This document shows, piece by piece, positions 1-8,417 of a stretch of DNA of 64,000 nucleotides. The notes beneath the pieces are model-generated. The model was not told the origin of the DNA and did no database searches. It was given only the letters and a program-made list of their open reading frames with translations. Position 1 is the stretch's first letter. Each line of letters begins with the position of its first letter. A program made the position numbers and the translations under genes. The DNA comes from JBBRHQ01 sp963840235 (GTDB lineage: Bacteria; Actinomycetota; Thermoleophilia; Solirubrobacterales; 70-9), in contig CAWIYC010000003.1 of assembly GCA_963840235.1 (NCBI GenBank), forward strand, positions 248,001-312,000, read 5' to 3'.

Positions 1-2
1 AC

Positions 3-422
3 GTCGCCGCCGACGGCGTTCTCGCCCTCTCGGAGGTGATCGGGCTGCTGGGCAAACGGCCGCTGCCGGTGCTGCCACCGTGGGGGACGGGCCTGTTCGC
101 GGGGCCGCTGCGTCGGCTCGGCATCGGCATCCCCGACGAGATGCTTGCTCAGATGCGCTTCGGCCGCGGCCTCGACAACCGCCGCTTCAAGGCAACCGCA
201 TTCAATTACCAGTACACCTCTCGCGAGGCGGTGCTCAAGCTCGGCGAGCACCAGCGGCTGAGCCCGGTCCTTGCCGGGGTCAAGGAGCCCTACCGCTACG
301 AGCGCGAGGTCGAGGAGTTCCTGCGCTGGAGCCCCCACGTCCACCGCGACGCCTCCCCCAAGGAAGTCGGCCGGGAGGATGCGGCGATGTTCGATCCCTC
401 CCCCCCGGTGGAAGGGCCCTGA
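3..422 (+). CDS. SDR-family NAD-dependent epimerase/dehydratase, C-terminal part (5' end outside window)
   Basis: Reading from base 3 gives VAADGVLALSEVIGLLGK and runs to the TGA at 420-422. Only the last ~140 residues of the protein are present. The stretch resembles the C-terminal substrate-binding region of actinobacterial extended short-chain dehydrogenases (NAD-dependent epimerase/dehydratase family), including LPPWGTG and RFGRGLDNRR. The Rossmann NAD-binding half would lie upstream. The tail is acidic and proline-rich. Substrate cannot be told from this part. The next gene starts 113 bases downstream on the same strand and looks independent. Confidence 0.75.
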   Translation, partial: VAADGVLALSEVIGLLGKRPLPVLPPWGTGLFAGPLRRLGIGIPDEMLAQMRFGRGLDNRRFKATAFNYQYTSREAVLKLGEHQRLSPVLAGVKEPYRYEREVEEFLRWSPHVHRDASPKEVGREDAAMFDPSPPVEGP

Positions 423-535
423 GCCCGCACACACGCTTGCATCGCCGCATGCCGGAAGGGACGGTGACCGGCATGCCTAAACTCTTCGAACGTATTAGCC
501 GACGAGCCTTCTAGCTGGTCAAACCGCGCACGCCG

Positions 536-1573
536 ATGGGACGCAAGACACAGATCGGGATCATCCTCGCCGTTCTCCTCCTGGTCGGGGGAGCGGTTGG
601 CGCCTACGCCTACGACAGCTCGCGCAAGGACCAGATCGCCAACGGAGTCACCGTCGGCGGCGTCGACGTCGGCGGCCTCAACCGTGCCGAGGCGACGGCC
701 CTCCTGCACCGCCGCCTGGTGGAGCCGCTGACGAAGCCGCTCAAGGTCACCTTCGACGGCGAGACCTACACCCTTGCCGGCGCCAAGCTGAAGATCCACG
801 CCAACATCAACGGCATGGTCGAGCGGGCCCTCGCCGTCAGCCGCGACGGCGGTCTCCCCGGCCGCCTCGTCCGCTACGTCACCGGCGAGGCGGTCGACAA
901 GCAGATCAAGCCCGAGGTCACCTACTCGCAGCCCGCGATCAACCGCTTCGTGCGGGAGGTCGCCTCGAAGATCGACCGCGAGCCTCAGGACGCCTCGGTC
1001 AGCCCCTCCGGCGACTCGCTCAACGTCGTCGCCGGAAAGCCGGGGCGCAAGGTGCGCGACAACGCCCTGACCACCGAACTCGCCGCGGCCGCCACCGCCG
1101 CCACCGGCTCGCGCGTGGTCAGGGCGGTCGTCCACTCGACCAAGCCGAAGGTCACCAGCGACGAGGTGGCGAGCGAGTACCCGACCTTCCTCACGCTCGA
1201 TCGGGCCAACTACACCCTGCGTTTCTGGAAGAACCTGAATCTGATCAAGTCCTACACCGTCGCCGTCGGCCAAGTCGGGCTCGAAACGCCGGCCGGGCTC
1301 TACCACATCCAGGACAAGCAGGTTGACCCGACCTGGAACGTCCCCAACTCGGCCTGGGCCGGCAGCCTCGCCGGGCAGTCAATACCGCCGGGTCCGTCGA
1401 ACCCGCTGAAGGCGCGCTGGTTGGGGATCTTCAACGGCGCCGGCATCCACGGCACCGATGAGACCTACTCGCTCGGCACCGCCGCCTCGCACGGCTGCGT
1501 GCGGATGGCGGTGCCGGACGTGATCGACCTCTACGACCGGGTCGACGTGGGCACGCCCATCTACATCGGCTGA
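536..1573 (+). CDS. L,D-transpeptidase (YkuD domain) with N-terminal membrane anchor and PG-binding-like domain
   Basis: 345 residues. Residues ~7-26 form one hydrophobic segment, a signal anchor. The middle, beginning GVTVGGVDVGGL, resembles the PG_binding_4/VanW-type module often found before YkuD. The C-terminal ~135 residues are a YkuD catalytic domain with H305-G, then S-H319-G-C321-V-R-M, where C321 is the expected nucleophile. Known role of the family: making 3-3 cross-links in peptidoglycan, or attaching proteins to it, outside the membrane. ATG at 536 is chosen because the anchor follows at once. A perfect palindrome lies 64 bases after the stop and may end this transcript. Confidence 0.9.
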   Translation: MGRKTQIGIILAVLLLVGGAVGAYAYDSSRKDQIANGVTVGGVDVGGLNRAEATALLHRRLVEPLTKPLKVTFDGETYTLAGAKLKIHANINGMVERALAVSRDGGLPGRLVRYVTGEAVDKQIKPEVTYSQPAINRFVREVASKIDREPQDASVSPSGDSLNVVAGKPGRKVRDNALTTELAAAATAATGSRVVRAVVHSTKPKVTSDEVASEYPTFLTLDRANYTLRFWKNLNLIKSYTVAVGQVGLETPAGLYHIQDKQVDPTWNVPNSAWAGSLAGQSIPPGPSNPLKARWLGIFNGAGIHGTDETYSLGTAASHGCVRMAVPDVIDLYDRVDVGTPIYIG

Positions 1574-1636
1574 GCATCCCGTCCCACGACCGTGCGACCA
1601 GCGGCCCTCCCGGCGGGCCCCCCGTTGCCGAGTGTT

Positions 1637-1665
1637 CAATCGCCTCTCACTATGAGAGGCGATTG
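1637..1665. promoter_or_regulatory. Perfect 13-bp inverted repeat between transpeptidase and xer genes
   Basis: CAATCGCCTCTCA (1637-1649) and its exact reverse complement (1653-1665) are separated by the three bases CTA. No T-run follows, so it is not a canonical intrinsic terminator. It could be a factor-independent stop typical of high-GC actinobacteria or an operator for the Xer gene that starts 154 bases later. It does not have the arm-spacer-arm layout of a dif site. Confidence 0.55.
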
Positions 1666-1818
1666 CAATCTCACCGGCACGGCCCGTCCAGCCGAGCGGT
1701 GGTGGGCCCGTGCCGCGACAGGACCCGTGGCCGGGAACGATGGTCCCCCGGCCGAGAAACTCGGTGCGCGTCGGTTTGCAGGCGCAGGCGTTCGAAAAGT
1801 GGCGTTGAACCCCACAAC

Positions 1819-2706
1819 GTGAACTGGGACGACGCACTCCCTGGCTATGACCGGGACCTCGCGGCGCGGGGCGCCGCCGAGCGCACCCGGCGCGCCTACG
1901 CCGTCGATCTCGGCCAGTTCTGCGGGTGGTGCTCGGCGCGGGGACTGGAGCCGGAAGCTGTCCGCCACCGCGACGTCCGCCGCTACGCCGCCGGGCTCTC
2001 CTCAGAGGGGGCGACGGCCGCCACCGTGGCCCGCAAGCTGGCGGCGATCAGGGGTCTGTACGACTTCCTGGTCCGCACGGAGCGGATGCCGGCCAACCCG
2101 GCAGACCTGGTGACGAGCCCGAAGCGGGACGGCAAGCTGCCGAAGGTGCTCTCGGCCGAGCAGGTCGCCGGCCTTCTGGAGCGGATCCCGGCAAGGACCC
2201 CGCTGGAGCTGCGCGACCGGGCGATGCTCGAGCTCGCCTACTCGTGCGGCCTGCGCTGTGAGGAGATCGTCAACCTCGACACTGCCGCGGTCGATTTCGA
2301 GACCGAGCAGCTGCGCGTCGCCGGCAAGGGCTCGAAGGACAGGATCCTGCCGGTCGGAGAGCCCGCCCAGAGGGCGCTCGAGCGCTACCTGGCGCGGGGC
2401 CGGGGGGCCTTGCGGCAGGACCGCGGTGAGCAGGCAATGTTCCTCTCCAAGAACGGCCGCCGGCTCTCCTCCTCGGATGTCTCGCGCAGGCTCTCGCTGT
2501 GGGTGAGGGAGGCGGCGCTGGATGCGGGAATCTCCCCCCACTCGCTGCGCCACTCCTTTGCCACCCATCTGCTCGAGGGGGGCGCAGACCTGCGGACGAT
2601 CCAGGAGCTGCTCGGCCACACCTCGATCTCGACGACGCAGATCTACACCAGGGTCGACGCGGCACGGCTGCGCGACCAGTACGCGGGAAGCCATCCGAGG
2701 GCCTGA
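1819..2706 (+). CDS. xerD: Tyrosine recombinase, XerC/XerD type
   Basis: From the GTG at 1819 the protein is 295 residues, the normal Xer length; upstream in-frame sequence does not look coding. The N-terminal SAM-like core-binding domain (~1-95) is followed by the catalytic domain with Arg in SCGLRCEE, Lys in AGKGSKD, H241-x-x-R244 (HSLRHSFATHL), H267 in LLGH and the nucleophile Y276 in IYTRV. Xer proteins resolve chromosome dimers at dif. It is followed within 55 bases by a sigma factor gene, a neighbourhood of housekeeping genes, so it is read as the chromosomal recombinase and not a phage integrase. XerC and XerD cannot be told apart here. Confidence 0.88.
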   Translation: MNWDDALPGYDRDLAARGAAERTRRAYAVDLGQFCGWCSARGLEPEAVRHRDVRRYAAGLSSEGATAATVARKLAAIRGLYDFLVRTERMPANPADLVTSPKRDGKLPKVLSAEQVAGLLERIPARTPLELRDRAMLELAYSCGLRCEEIVNLDTAAVDFETEQLRVAGKGSKDRILPVGEPAQRALERYLARGRGALRQDRGEQAMFLSKNGRRLSSSDVSRRLSLWVREAALDAGISPHSLRHSFATHLLEGGADLRTIQELLGHTSISTTQIYTRVDAARLRDQYAGSHPRA

Positions 2707-2758
2707 GCGGGCGATTGCGCGTGACCGGGGCCAGCAGACATAGAATCGATTAGGGGAT

Positions 2759-3535
2759 ATGGAAACCGGGGTCAAAGAAGTGGAGCTGCGCGAGCTCTGG
2801 CGCCGCTACAAGGATGAAGGCGACTCGGGAGCGCGCGAGCGGCTCGTCGTCGCTTACTCGCCGATGGTCAAGTTCGTCGCCGGCCGCCTCGGGGCGGGGC
2901 TTCCGTCCCACGTCGAGGACTCCGACCTCATCTCATACGGCCTGATGGGCCTTATCGGAGCGATCGAGCGCTTCGAGCCGGAGAGGGGAATCAAGTTCGA
3001 GACCTTCGCCATGACCCGGATCCGCGGCGCGATCATCGACGAGCTGCGCTCGCTCGACTGGGTCCCGCGCTCGGTCCGCGCCCGCGCCCGCGAGATCGAG
3101 ACGGCGCAGGCGAAGCTCGAGCATGAGCTGCAGCGGGCGCCGACGGAGGCCGAGCTGGCGAAGAAGCTCGGTTGCAGCGAGGAGGAGCTGCAGGGCTCCC
3201 TGCTCGAGATCGCCAATTCTTCCGTCTACGCGCTCGACGAGCTCTGGGCGATCTCGGACTCCTCCGGGGACAAGGTCTCGCTCCTGGACACGATCCCCGA
3301 CTCCGAGGCCGCCGATCCGCAGAAGGCGCTCGACTCGGGGGAAGTCAAGGAGCGCCTGACCGAGGCGATCGGAACCCTGCCCGAACGTGAGCAGGTGGTT
3401 ATCGCGCTCTACTACTACGAGAACCTCACCCTGCGCGAGATCGGCGACGTCCTCGACGTGACCGAGTCCCGGGTCTCACAGCTGCACACCAAGGCCGTGA
3501 TGCGGTTGAAGACGCAGATGCTCGAGCGCGACTGA
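2759..3535 (+). CDS. RNA polymerase sigma factor, FliA/WhiG family
   Basis: 258 residues with sigma-70 region 2 (~20-95, DLISYGLMGLIGAIERF, then FETFAMTRIRGAIIDELR), region 3 (~100-170) and region 4 (~200-255, LTLREIGDVLDVTESRVSQLH). The RGAIIDELR block and the overall length are typical of the FliA/WhiG group. In non-flagellate actinobacteria the member is WhiG, a sporulation sigma factor; no flagellar gene is seen here, so the regulon is unknown. The ATG at 2759 follows the purine-rich TAGGGGAT. The EF-G-like gene starts 91 bases later. Confidence 0.88.
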   Translation: METGVKEVELRELWRRYKDEGDSGARERLVVAYSPMVKFVAGRLGAGLPSHVEDSDLISYGLMGLIGAIERFEPERGIKFETFAMTRIRGAIIDELRSLDWVPRSVRARAREIETAQAKLEHELQRAPTEAELAKKLGCSEEELQGSLLEIANSSVYALDELWAISDSSGDKVSLLDTIPDSEAADPQKALDSGEVKERLTEAIGTLPEREQVVIALYYYENLTLREIGDVLDVTESRVSQLHTKAVMRLKTQMLERD

Positions 3536-3626
3536 TCCCGCCGACGTCCTTCCCCCGTCGGCCCGCCCTCCCGGCTCGCATATAGTCCGGCGCGGAGAGA
3601 GGCAAACGAGGAGAGGAGCGACGCCG

Positions 3627-5714
3627 ATGCCGCACAAGGCCGCCGACCGGATTCGCAACGTGGCGCTGATCGGTCACAGGGGCAGCGGCAAGACGAGCCT
3701 GCACGAGGCGCTGCTGTTCGAGGCCGGCGCCGTCAACCGGCTCGGCACCGTCGGCGACGGCTCGACGACCTCCGACTACGAGCCCGACGAGCACGAGCGC
3801 GAGATGTCGATCGGCGCCTCCGTGGCCTCATTCGAGTACGACGGGCGCAAGATCAACCTGATCGACACCCCGGGCGAGCCCAGCTTCGTCGCCGATGCCG
3901 CCGCGGCGCTGCACGTCGCCGATGCCGCCGTGGTCGTCGTCAACGGCGTCATGGGGGTCGAGGTCCACACCGAGCGGCTCTGGGAGAGGGCCCAGCGAGA
4001 GGGTCTGGCCCGGCTCGTCTTCGTCAACATGCTCGACCGCGAGCGGGCAGACTTCGTCCGGTCGCTGGAGTCGCTCAAGGACGCCTTCGGTCCGCACGTG
4101 GTCGCGACCGAGATCCCGATCGGGTCCGAGCACGACGTCAGCGGCGTGGTGGACCTGATCGACATGAAGGCCTTCGTCGCCTCGGGGACCGGGCGCGGCG
4201 CCGCCGACGAGCAGGAGATCCCGGACGATCTTCGGGCCCAGGCGGAGGAGTACCGCGAGAAGCTGATGGACGAGGTCGCCGAGAACTCCGATGAGCTGAT
4301 GGAGCGCTACCTCGAGGGCGAGGAGATCGACCACGACGAGATCGTCAGGGTGCTGAAGCAGGGCGTCACCGACGGCAGGATCTTCCCGGTCACCTGCGGG
4401 GTCGCCACCAAGAACCTCGGCACCAGCAGGCTGCTGGAGGCACTGGTCGAGGATCTTCCCTCGCCGGCGATGCGTGGCCCGGTAACGGCCCTCGGCGCCG
4501 AGGGCGAGGAGATCGAGATCGAGCCCGACGAGGACGGCCCCCTGGTGGCCTACGTGTTCAAGACCGTGGCCGACCCCTACACCGGTCGCATCAACCTCTT
4601 CCGCGTCTACCGCGGGACCCTGCGCTCCGACTCCCATGTGGTCAACGTCTCCAAGCGCCAGAAGGAGCGGATCGGGCAGCTCGGTGAGCCGCAGGGCAAG
4701 GAGCTGGAGCCCTCTGCGGAGCTCGGTGCGGGCGACATCGGCGCAGTGGCGAAGCTGAAGGAGACGAGCGCCGGCGACGTCCTCTGTGAGAAGCAGGCCG
4801 AGATCTCATTCCCGGCGCTGGAGCTGCCGGCACCGGTGATGGCGTTCGCCTACGAGGCGAAGTCAAAGGGGGACGAGGAGAAGGCCGCGGCCGCTGTCCG
4901 GCGACTGACCGAGGAGGACCCGACCCTCGACGTCCACCGCGACCCTCAGACCGGGGAGCAGATCATCGCCGGCCTGACCCAGGTCCACGTCGAGGTGATA
5001 GTCGATCGGATGAAGCGCCGGTTCGGCGCCGAGATCGAGCTCCACCCGCCGCGGGTGCCCTACCACGAGTCGATCCGCAAGCCGGCCAAGGCGCACGCCC
5101 GCTACAAGAAGCAGACCGGTGGCCGCGGCCAGTTCGCCGACTGCCACCTCGAGATCGCGCCTGGGGAGGCCGGCACCGGCCTCGAGTTCGTCAACGGGAT
5201 CAAGGGCGGGGTGATCCCGGGCGGCTTCATCCCGGCGGTGGAGAAGGGCGTGACCGAGGCGATGGAGCACGGGACCGTCGCCGGCTACCCCGTCAAGGAC
5301 GTCGAGGTCCGCCTCTACGACGGCCAGCACCACTCGGTCGACTCCTCGGAGATGGCGTTCAAGATTGCCGGCTCGATGGCCTTCAAGCAGGCGATGGCAG
5401 AGGCCGACCCGGTGCTGCTGGAGCCGATCGTCAAGCTCACCGTCTCCTGTCCCGAGGATGTCGTCGGCGACGTCATCGGCGACCTCAACTCGCGTCGCGG
5501 CCGCCCGCTTGGGATGGAGCCCAAAGGCTCGGCGACCGAGGTCAGGGCGGAGGTACCGATGGCGGAGGTGCTCGACTACGCCCCCGACCTGCGTTCGATC
5601 AGCGGCGGCAGGGCCGATTTCACGATGGAGTTCGAGCGCTACGAGGAGATCCCCGGGCACCTGACAGCCAAGATCGTGGCCGAGGGGCGCGAGGGCGCCG
5701 AGGTCAGGGCCTAG
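3627..5714 (+). CDS. Elongation factor G-like translational GTPase (EF-G2/FusA2 type)
   Basis: 695 residues with the five-domain EF-G layout. G1 is GHRGSGKT (16-23), G3 is DTPG (80-83). The G4 position reads NMLD (134-137) in place of the usual NKxD, as in the EF-G-like paralogue group of actinobacteria. Domain II, domain III, domain IV (RYKKQTGGRGQFADCHLEI) and domain V follow. Canonical EF-G catalyses ribosomal translocation; this paralogue class is not encoded in the str operon and its exact role is less clear. No rpsL, rpsG or tuf genes are nearby, which supports the paralogue reading. The start ATG is preceded by GAGGAGAG. Confidence 0.88.
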   Translation: MPHKAADRIRNVALIGHRGSGKTSLHEALLFEAGAVNRLGTVGDGSTTSDYEPDEHEREMSIGASVASFEYDGRKINLIDTPGEPSFVADAAAALHVADAAVVVVNGVMGVEVHTERLWERAQREGLARLVFVNMLDRERADFVRSLESLKDAFGPHVVATEIPIGSEHDVSGVVDLIDMKAFVASGTGRGAADEQEIPDDLRAQAEEYREKLMDEVAENSDELMERYLEGEEIDHDEIVRVLKQGVTDGRIFPVTCGVATKNLGTSRLLEALVEDLPSPAMRGPVTALGAEGEEIEIEPDEDGPLVAYVFKTVADPYTGRINLFRVYRGTLRSDSHVVNVSKRQKERIGQLGEPQGKELEPSAELGAGDIGAVAKLKETSAGDVLCEKQAEISFPALELPAPVMAFAYEAKSKGDEEKAAAAVRRLTEEDPTLDVHRDPQTGEQIIAGLTQVHVEVIVDRMKRRFGAEIELHPPRVPYHESIRKPAKAHARYKKQTGGRGQFADCHLEIAPGEAGTGLEFVNGIKGGVIPGGFIPAVEKGVTEAMEHGTVAGYPVKDVEVRLYDGQHHSVDSSEMAFKIAGSMAFKQAMAEADPVLLEPIVKLTVSCPEDVVGDVIGDLNSRRGRPLGMEPKGSATEVRAEVPMAEVLDYAPDLRSISGGRADFTMEFERYEEIPGHLTAKIVAEGREGAEVRA

Positions 5715-5767
5715 CCTGCGGGCCGCCGCACCGGATCGGCGAAGGGCCCGCCATCGCCGCTGCTACC

Positions 5768-6490
5768 TTGCGGCGGGTGAGCCCGATCGAGAACTGCGCG
5801 GTCTGCGGACGCACGATCCTCTCCGGCGAGCGCACCCGCAACTACCTCCTGCCGGACGGCGAGCGGCGCGCAGTCTGCGACCTCTGCCGCGGGCGCGCGG
5901 AGCAGTTCGGCTGGGTTTGGGAGGAGATCGCCGGAGAGCCGCCAGCGGTGGCGCCGAAGCGGAAGCGTGGCGGCGGCCTCGGAGGGTTGTTTCGAGGACG
6001 CGGCGAGTCGCGGCGGGCGCCGAGGCAGGCGCAGGACGAGACCGCGACTGAAGATCCGGAGACTGAGGAAGCGCCGCCGGCCCGTCGCAGCCCTGACCCT
6101 GCGGCACCGGGCGCCGGGGTGGGGCGCCCCGAGGCGGTCGCCGAGACCCCCGGCAGCCGGCTGGAGAGGGCTGCGGCACGCTTCAACGCCAGTCCGGAAT
6201 CGCGCACCGTCGCCGGATTGATCCGCTCGCTGGGAACGCCCTGGGTCTCGGTCGGGGCCGCAGCCGGCTCGCCAAGTGAGGTCCGGATCACGGTCGCCTG
6301 GGAGCTCTCCTGGTACCAGTGGGGGGTGGACCTTCGCGACGAGAACCGTCCGGTTCACGCGATCGACAAGGGACACGAGATCGCCCAGCTCGACAACTCT
6401 GCGCAGCATTGGAACGCGGTCGCCGAGGAGAGCGGCCAGATCAGGATCACCCCCGTGGCGGCGCAGGGACGGACGGGGAAGAGCGCCTAG
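5768..6490 (+). CDS. Uncharacterised protein with N-terminal zinc-ribbon-like CxxC pair
   Basis: About 240 residues. The N-terminus has CAVC and, about 28 residues on, CDLC: two CxxC knuckles expected to bind one zinc. A long Arg/Pro/Glu-rich low-complexity linker (~70-140) follows, then a compact C-terminal domain with WYQWGVDL and HEIAQLDNSAQHW. The start is uncertain: TTG at 5768 or GTG at 5777. The last base of its stop codon is the first base of the RNase H start, so the two are probably translated together. I do not recognise a named family. Confidence 0.6.
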   Translation: MRRVSPIENCAVCGRTILSGERTRNYLLPDGERRAVCDLCRGRAEQFGWVWEEIAGEPPAVAPKRKRGGGLGGLFRGRGESRRAPRQAQDETATEDPETEEAPPARRSPDPAAPGAGVGRPEAVAETPGSRLERAAARFNASPESRTVAGLIRSLGTPWVSVGAAAGSPSEVRITVAWELSWYQWGVDLRDENRPVHAIDKGHEIAQLDNSAQHWNAVAEESGQIRITPVAAQGRTGKSA

Positions 6491-6894
6491 TGGGCGGTCG
6501 CCTGGTCGTCAACGTCGATGGCGGCGCCAGGGGGAACCCGGGTCCGGCCGCGGTCGCGGCGGTGATCCGCGACGGCGAGGGCAACCTGCTCGAGCAGCGG
6601 GGCGAGCTGATCGGTGAAGCGACCAACAACGTCGCCGAGTACCGGGCGGTGCTGCTCGGCATCGCGCGAGCCGCCGAGCTGGGCGCGAGCGAGGTCGAGC
6701 TGATCGGCGACTCCGAGCTGGTGGTGCGCCAAGTCAAGGGCGAGTACAAGGTCAAGGACGCGGCGCTGCGTGGGCTGCACGCGCAGGTCCGGGACGGACT
6801 TCGTCAGTTCGATTCCTGGTCGATCCGGCACGTCAAGCGCGAGCAGAACGACGAAGCAGACCTGCTGGTCAACGACACGCTCGACGCCGCCTGA
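6490..6894 (+). CDS. rnhA: Ribonuclease HI family protein
   Basis: 134 residues from a GTG that overlaps the preceding stop. All four acidic catalytic residues are visible: D10 (VDGGARGNPG), E50 (NNVAEYRAV), D74 (IGDSEL) and D124 (NDEADLLVN). The protein is of the short prokaryotic type that degrades the RNA strand of RNA-DNA hybrids; in actinobacteria it often occurs as a domain of larger fusions, but here stands alone. Longer in-frame extension upstream overlaps the previous gene and is not protein-like. Confidence 0.88.
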   Translation: MGGRLVVNVDGGARGNPGPAAVAAVIRDGEGNLLEQRGELIGEATNNVAEYRAVLLGIARAAELGASEVELIGDSELVVRQVKGEYKVKDAALRGLHAQVRDGLRQFDSWSIRHVKREQNDEADLLVNDTLDAA

Positions 6895-7004
6895 GCCAAG
6901 TCCCACGGGCGATTTCGGGGGCCCGGCTGGACGGCGCACGTTCACATTGACACCCAGGCACCCTCGTCGTAGCCTCGAACAAGGCGATGGCATCGGACGC
7001 TTGG

Positions 7005-7386
7005 AGCCGAGCTTGGGATGGATATTGATCGAGAAAACCCCGCCAGCAGCACCGGCGCCAGGGTGAGGCTTGGGACGACTTCGCCCTGACCGATCCCCGA
7101 CAGGTGATCGCCGCGACCATGTTTCCGGCCATCACCAGCGCAGCCGGGTCGCGAGGCCGGCGAGGAGAAGCATTCCCCCGACCACCTCGAAAACGCCGAT
7201 CGCGTAGACGAACACGTCGGGCGCGGGCAGGCCATAGTCACCGAATGACGCGACCTCGTTGGCATGGGCTGTGAACTTGCCGATGCCGAAGAGGACGAAG
7301 ACCGCCCCGGAGAGCCAGCGCACCGCCGGGGCCAGCCTCGCTGTCGGCACCGGCCTGGTGGCCAGGAGGTGGGTCGCGATCGCCAT
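7005..7386 (-). pseudogene. DoxX-family membrane protein, two apparent frameshifts
   Basis: The intact first part (7386 down to ~7135) encodes TM helices with VFVLFGIGKF and GGMLLLAGLATRL, typical of the DoxX/quinone-oxidoreductase-like membrane family, but then stops after 84 residues. The missing sequence continues in the next frame (ALVMAGNMVAAIT) and then in the third (GIGQGEVVPSLTLAPVLLAG). Two single-base shifts within ~70 bases would restore a ~120-residue DoxX. It is either decayed or carries sequencing indels. It lies just before the tRNA-Gly remnant that opens the accessory region. Confidence 0.65.
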
Positions 7387-7453
7387 GCCGGGTAGTCGCG
7401 CCGGCCAGCGGGCCCGTTACAGCTGAGGGCAGCCATCTGATTCACTTCCCTCC

Positions 7454-7957
7454 GTGGAGCAATCTGCCTCGAAACCGATCGACTCGGGCGCCCGCATCGG
7501 CCACGTCCACCTGAAGGTCTCAGACGTCGATCGCGCCCTCGATTTCTACGTCGGCGTCCTCGGCTTCGAGCTGCAGCAGCGCTGGGGCCCGGACGCCGCC
7601 TTCATCTCGGCAGGCGGCTACCACCACCACATCGGCCTCAACTCCTGGCAGTCGAAGGGCGGACCGCCACCGCCGCAGGGCACCACAGGGCTCTTCCACA
7701 CAGCGATCCTCTACCCGACCCGCCGAGCGCTCGCCGACGCCCTGCGCCGCGTCAGCGACGCCGGCATTCCGCTGACGGGAGCCTCCGATCATGGCGTCAG
7801 CGAGGCCCTCTACCTCGACGACCCCGACGGCAACGGGGTCGAGCTCTACTGGGACCGCCCGCAGGAGGAGTGGCCCCGGGCCGAGGATGGCGAGGGAGTG
7901 GAGATGTTCACCGCGCCCCTCGACCTGCACGACCTGCTGGCCGAGCTCGACCGCTAG
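7454..7957 (+). CDS. VOC-family (glyoxalase/extradiol dioxygenase fold) protein
   Basis: 167 residues from GTG 7454. It starts with GHVHLKVSDVDRALDFYVGVLGFEL, the first beta-alpha-beta-beta-beta module of the vicinal-oxygen-chelate fold. Candidate metal ligands are His in GHVHLKV, His in GLFHTAIL and Glu in GNGVELYWDRP. Length and motifs resemble CatE-like catechol-2,3-dioxygenase family members, but the substrate cannot be assigned. It diverges from the broken DoxX gene upstream (68 bases apart) and may have shared its promoter region. Confidence 0.85.
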   Translation: MEQSASKPIDSGARIGHVHLKVSDVDRALDFYVGVLGFELQQRWGPDAAFISAGGYHHHIGLNSWQSKGGPPPPQGTTGLFHTAILYPTRRALADALRRVSDAGIPLTGASDHGVSEALYLDDPDGNGVELYWDRPQEEWPRAEDGEGVEMFTAPLDLHDLLAELDR

Positions 7958-8013
7958 CTAAATGACCCGCAACATCGCCCCCTCGCGGGCCGCGGATAAA
8001 TCCCGCGTCCAGC

Positions 8014-8054
8014 GCGGCTGTAGCTCAGTTGGCTAGAGCGTCTGCTTGCCATGC
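8014..8054 (+). repeat. Truncated tRNA-Gly(GCC): 5' half only
   Basis: These 41 bases are identical to the 5' half of the intact tRNA-Gly at 10770-10810 (acceptor strand, D arm, anticodon stem and loop with GCC) and diverge right after TTGCCATGC. A GATAAA hexamer at 7995 could be the original -10 box. With the integrase stub beside the intact copy this looks like an attachment-site duplication left by an integrated element. Confidence 0.85.
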
Positions 8055-8402
8055 GTTCTCGGGAGGGCGGTTGCGGCCGTCCTTATGGCTTTCTAAGGCC
8101 GATCCTGGTCGGTTGCGCCGAAGGTGCCGCGAGTCCGATTTGACCCGATCCCACGGCATTTGGGCAGGGGGTCGGCTTCCCTGCCCAATGGCTCGGTCGT
8201 TGTACCTGCGATGTACCCATTTCGTACCCCCCGGCCACCCCCATTTCGCAGCGGCGAAACGCCACGGGTCCCATATCTACAGGACTTAGGAGTCCATCTA
8301 CCTCTGTGGACAGTCCGTGGCATCCTCGGCCTGTCCGGGACAGCCCGCGCCAGATCCCGGAGATCGAGGCACTAGATCCACTGTCCCCGGTGCCACCTGA
8401 GC
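8055..8402. other. Non-coding stretch after the tRNA remnant
   Basis: No convincing gene on either strand. There is an inverted repeat, TTGGGCAGGG (from ~8160) with CCCTGCCCAA, separated by ~9 bases and lacking a T-run. Three short GTACC/GTACCC repeats occur at about 8200-8230, of the kind seen as arm sites near phage attachment cores. Probably the left end of a decayed element. Confidence 0.4.
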
Positions 8403-8417
8403 GATACTGCGCAGGCG
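8403..8417 (+). promoter_or_regulatory. Conserved near-leaderless promoter-like box before NTF2 gene
   Basis: GATACTGCGCAGGCG ends directly at the ATG of the gene at 8418. GATACT matches a bacterial -10 box, with nine bases to the start codon, so transcription would begin within a few bases of ATG. The same box and spacing recur at 14648, 18239, 29330 and 31995. The infC leader has the similar TATACTGCGC. Confidence 0.5.

Noticed and set aside
1637..1665. Palindrome near xer as a dif site
   Set aside because: A dif site has two 11-bp arms with a 6-bp centre and limited symmetry; this is a 13-bp perfect inverted repeat with a 3-base centre.
1819..2706. Xer-type gene as the integrase of the accessory elements
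   Set aside because: Length, motifs and core neighbours fit the chromosomal Xer protein, and it lies 6 kb outside the element borders.
3828..4637. Long minus-strand open frame opposite the EF-G-like gene
   Set aside because: Valine/Gly/Asp-rich shadow of a high-GC gene; the plus-strand protein explains the frame.
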